Source: Marinomonas sp. CT5 (lineage in GTDB: Bacteria > Pseudomonadota > Gammaproteobacteria > Pseudomonadales > Marinomonadaceae). From it: a DNA stretch of 64,000 nucleotides. Where the stretch lies: assembly GCF_018336975.1 (NCBI RefSeq), contig NZ_CP025572.1:1078560-1142559 (forward strand). The letters run 5' to 3'. Positions 63,970 to 64,000 of this stretch are shown piece after piece. The notes under the pieces were generated by a model, which was not told the origin of the DNA, did not search any database, and saw nothing but the letters and a program-made list of their open reading frames with translations. Made by a program: the position numbers and the translations under genes. Position 1 is the first letter of the stretch; every line of letters starts with the position of its first letter.

Positions 63970-64000
63970 ATGATTCCGGTAGTAGTAAGAAACGTGGTAA
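63970..64000 (+). CDS. vanB: Start of probable vanillate demethylase reductase (VanB), 3' truncated
   Basis: AGGAG is followed by ATG at 63970 and an open frame MIPVVVRNVV to the window end. Position after vanA and the V-rich start fit VanB, the FMN/2Fe-2S reductase, but only ten residues are visible. The 71-base gap after vanA has a loose TGACAA/TTGTCA repeat and no clear terminator. Confidence 0.55.
   Translation, partial: MIPVVVRNVV

Overview
The window looks like chromosomal DNA of a marine gammaproteobacterium of the Oceanospirillales type; Marinomonas or a close relative is my best guess. This rests on gene order and protein character (gacS-cysM-rlmD-relA-mazG, map-glnD-dapC-dapD, rpsB to accA, AaeXAB, VanAB), not on a database search. 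Base composition is moderately AT-rich and even. I see no rRNA, tRNA, CRISPR array, insertion sequence, integrase or prophage gene. Nearly all of the DNA is coding, and most genes are recognisable housekeeping genes.

Layout. Bases 1-2.6 kb hold the 3' part of mrcB (PBP1B) and an orphan periplasmic solute-binding protein. Bases 2.6-5.4 kb hold divergent glgA and glgC for glycogen synthesis. Bases 5.5-12 kb hold a possible 45-residue ORF, riboflavin synthase, and the run lepA-lepB-rnc-era-recO-acpS (translation, protein export, RNA processing, ribosome assembly, repair, acyl-carrier activation). Bases 12-20.6 kb hold the hybrid sensor kinase gacS/barA, a small lipoprotein, cysM, rlmD, relA and mazG. 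PEP carboxylase follows at 20.7-23.3 kb. Bases 23.5-28.2 kb hold adk, tsaB, uppP, rsmJ, slyX, a membrane-anchored cold-shock-domain protein with a cold-box-like leader, and tpx.

Bases 28.2-37 kb are almost all on the minus strand. One group is dapE, two small unknown genes and panD; another is map, glnD, dapC, dapD and a Spx/ArsC-like gene. A small lipoprotein gene lies between the groups on the plus strand. Bases 37.3-57.4 kb form the long conserved run rpsB-tsf-pyrH-frr-uppS-cdsA-dxr-rseP-bamA-skp-lpxD-fabZ-lpxA-lpxB-rnhB-dnaE-accA-tilS. It joins translation, isoprenoid and phospholipid precursors, outer-membrane assembly, lipid A synthesis and replication.

Bases 57.5-64 kb are the most accessory-like part: an aaeXAB-type aromatic-acid efflux operon, a small-molecule kinase, a DUF6482-type protein, and a vanillate demethylation locus (divergent GntR regulator, vanA, start of vanB). 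Three copies of a TGGATCCA-centred palindrome lie between the regulator and vanA and are the clearest regulatory signal in the window.

I did not find a convincing undescribed multi-gene system. The items most worth a second look are the cold-box leader and its membrane-anchored CSD protein, the TGGATCCA operators, the two unknown genes in the dapE-panD group, and several small lipoprotein or membrane ORFs.
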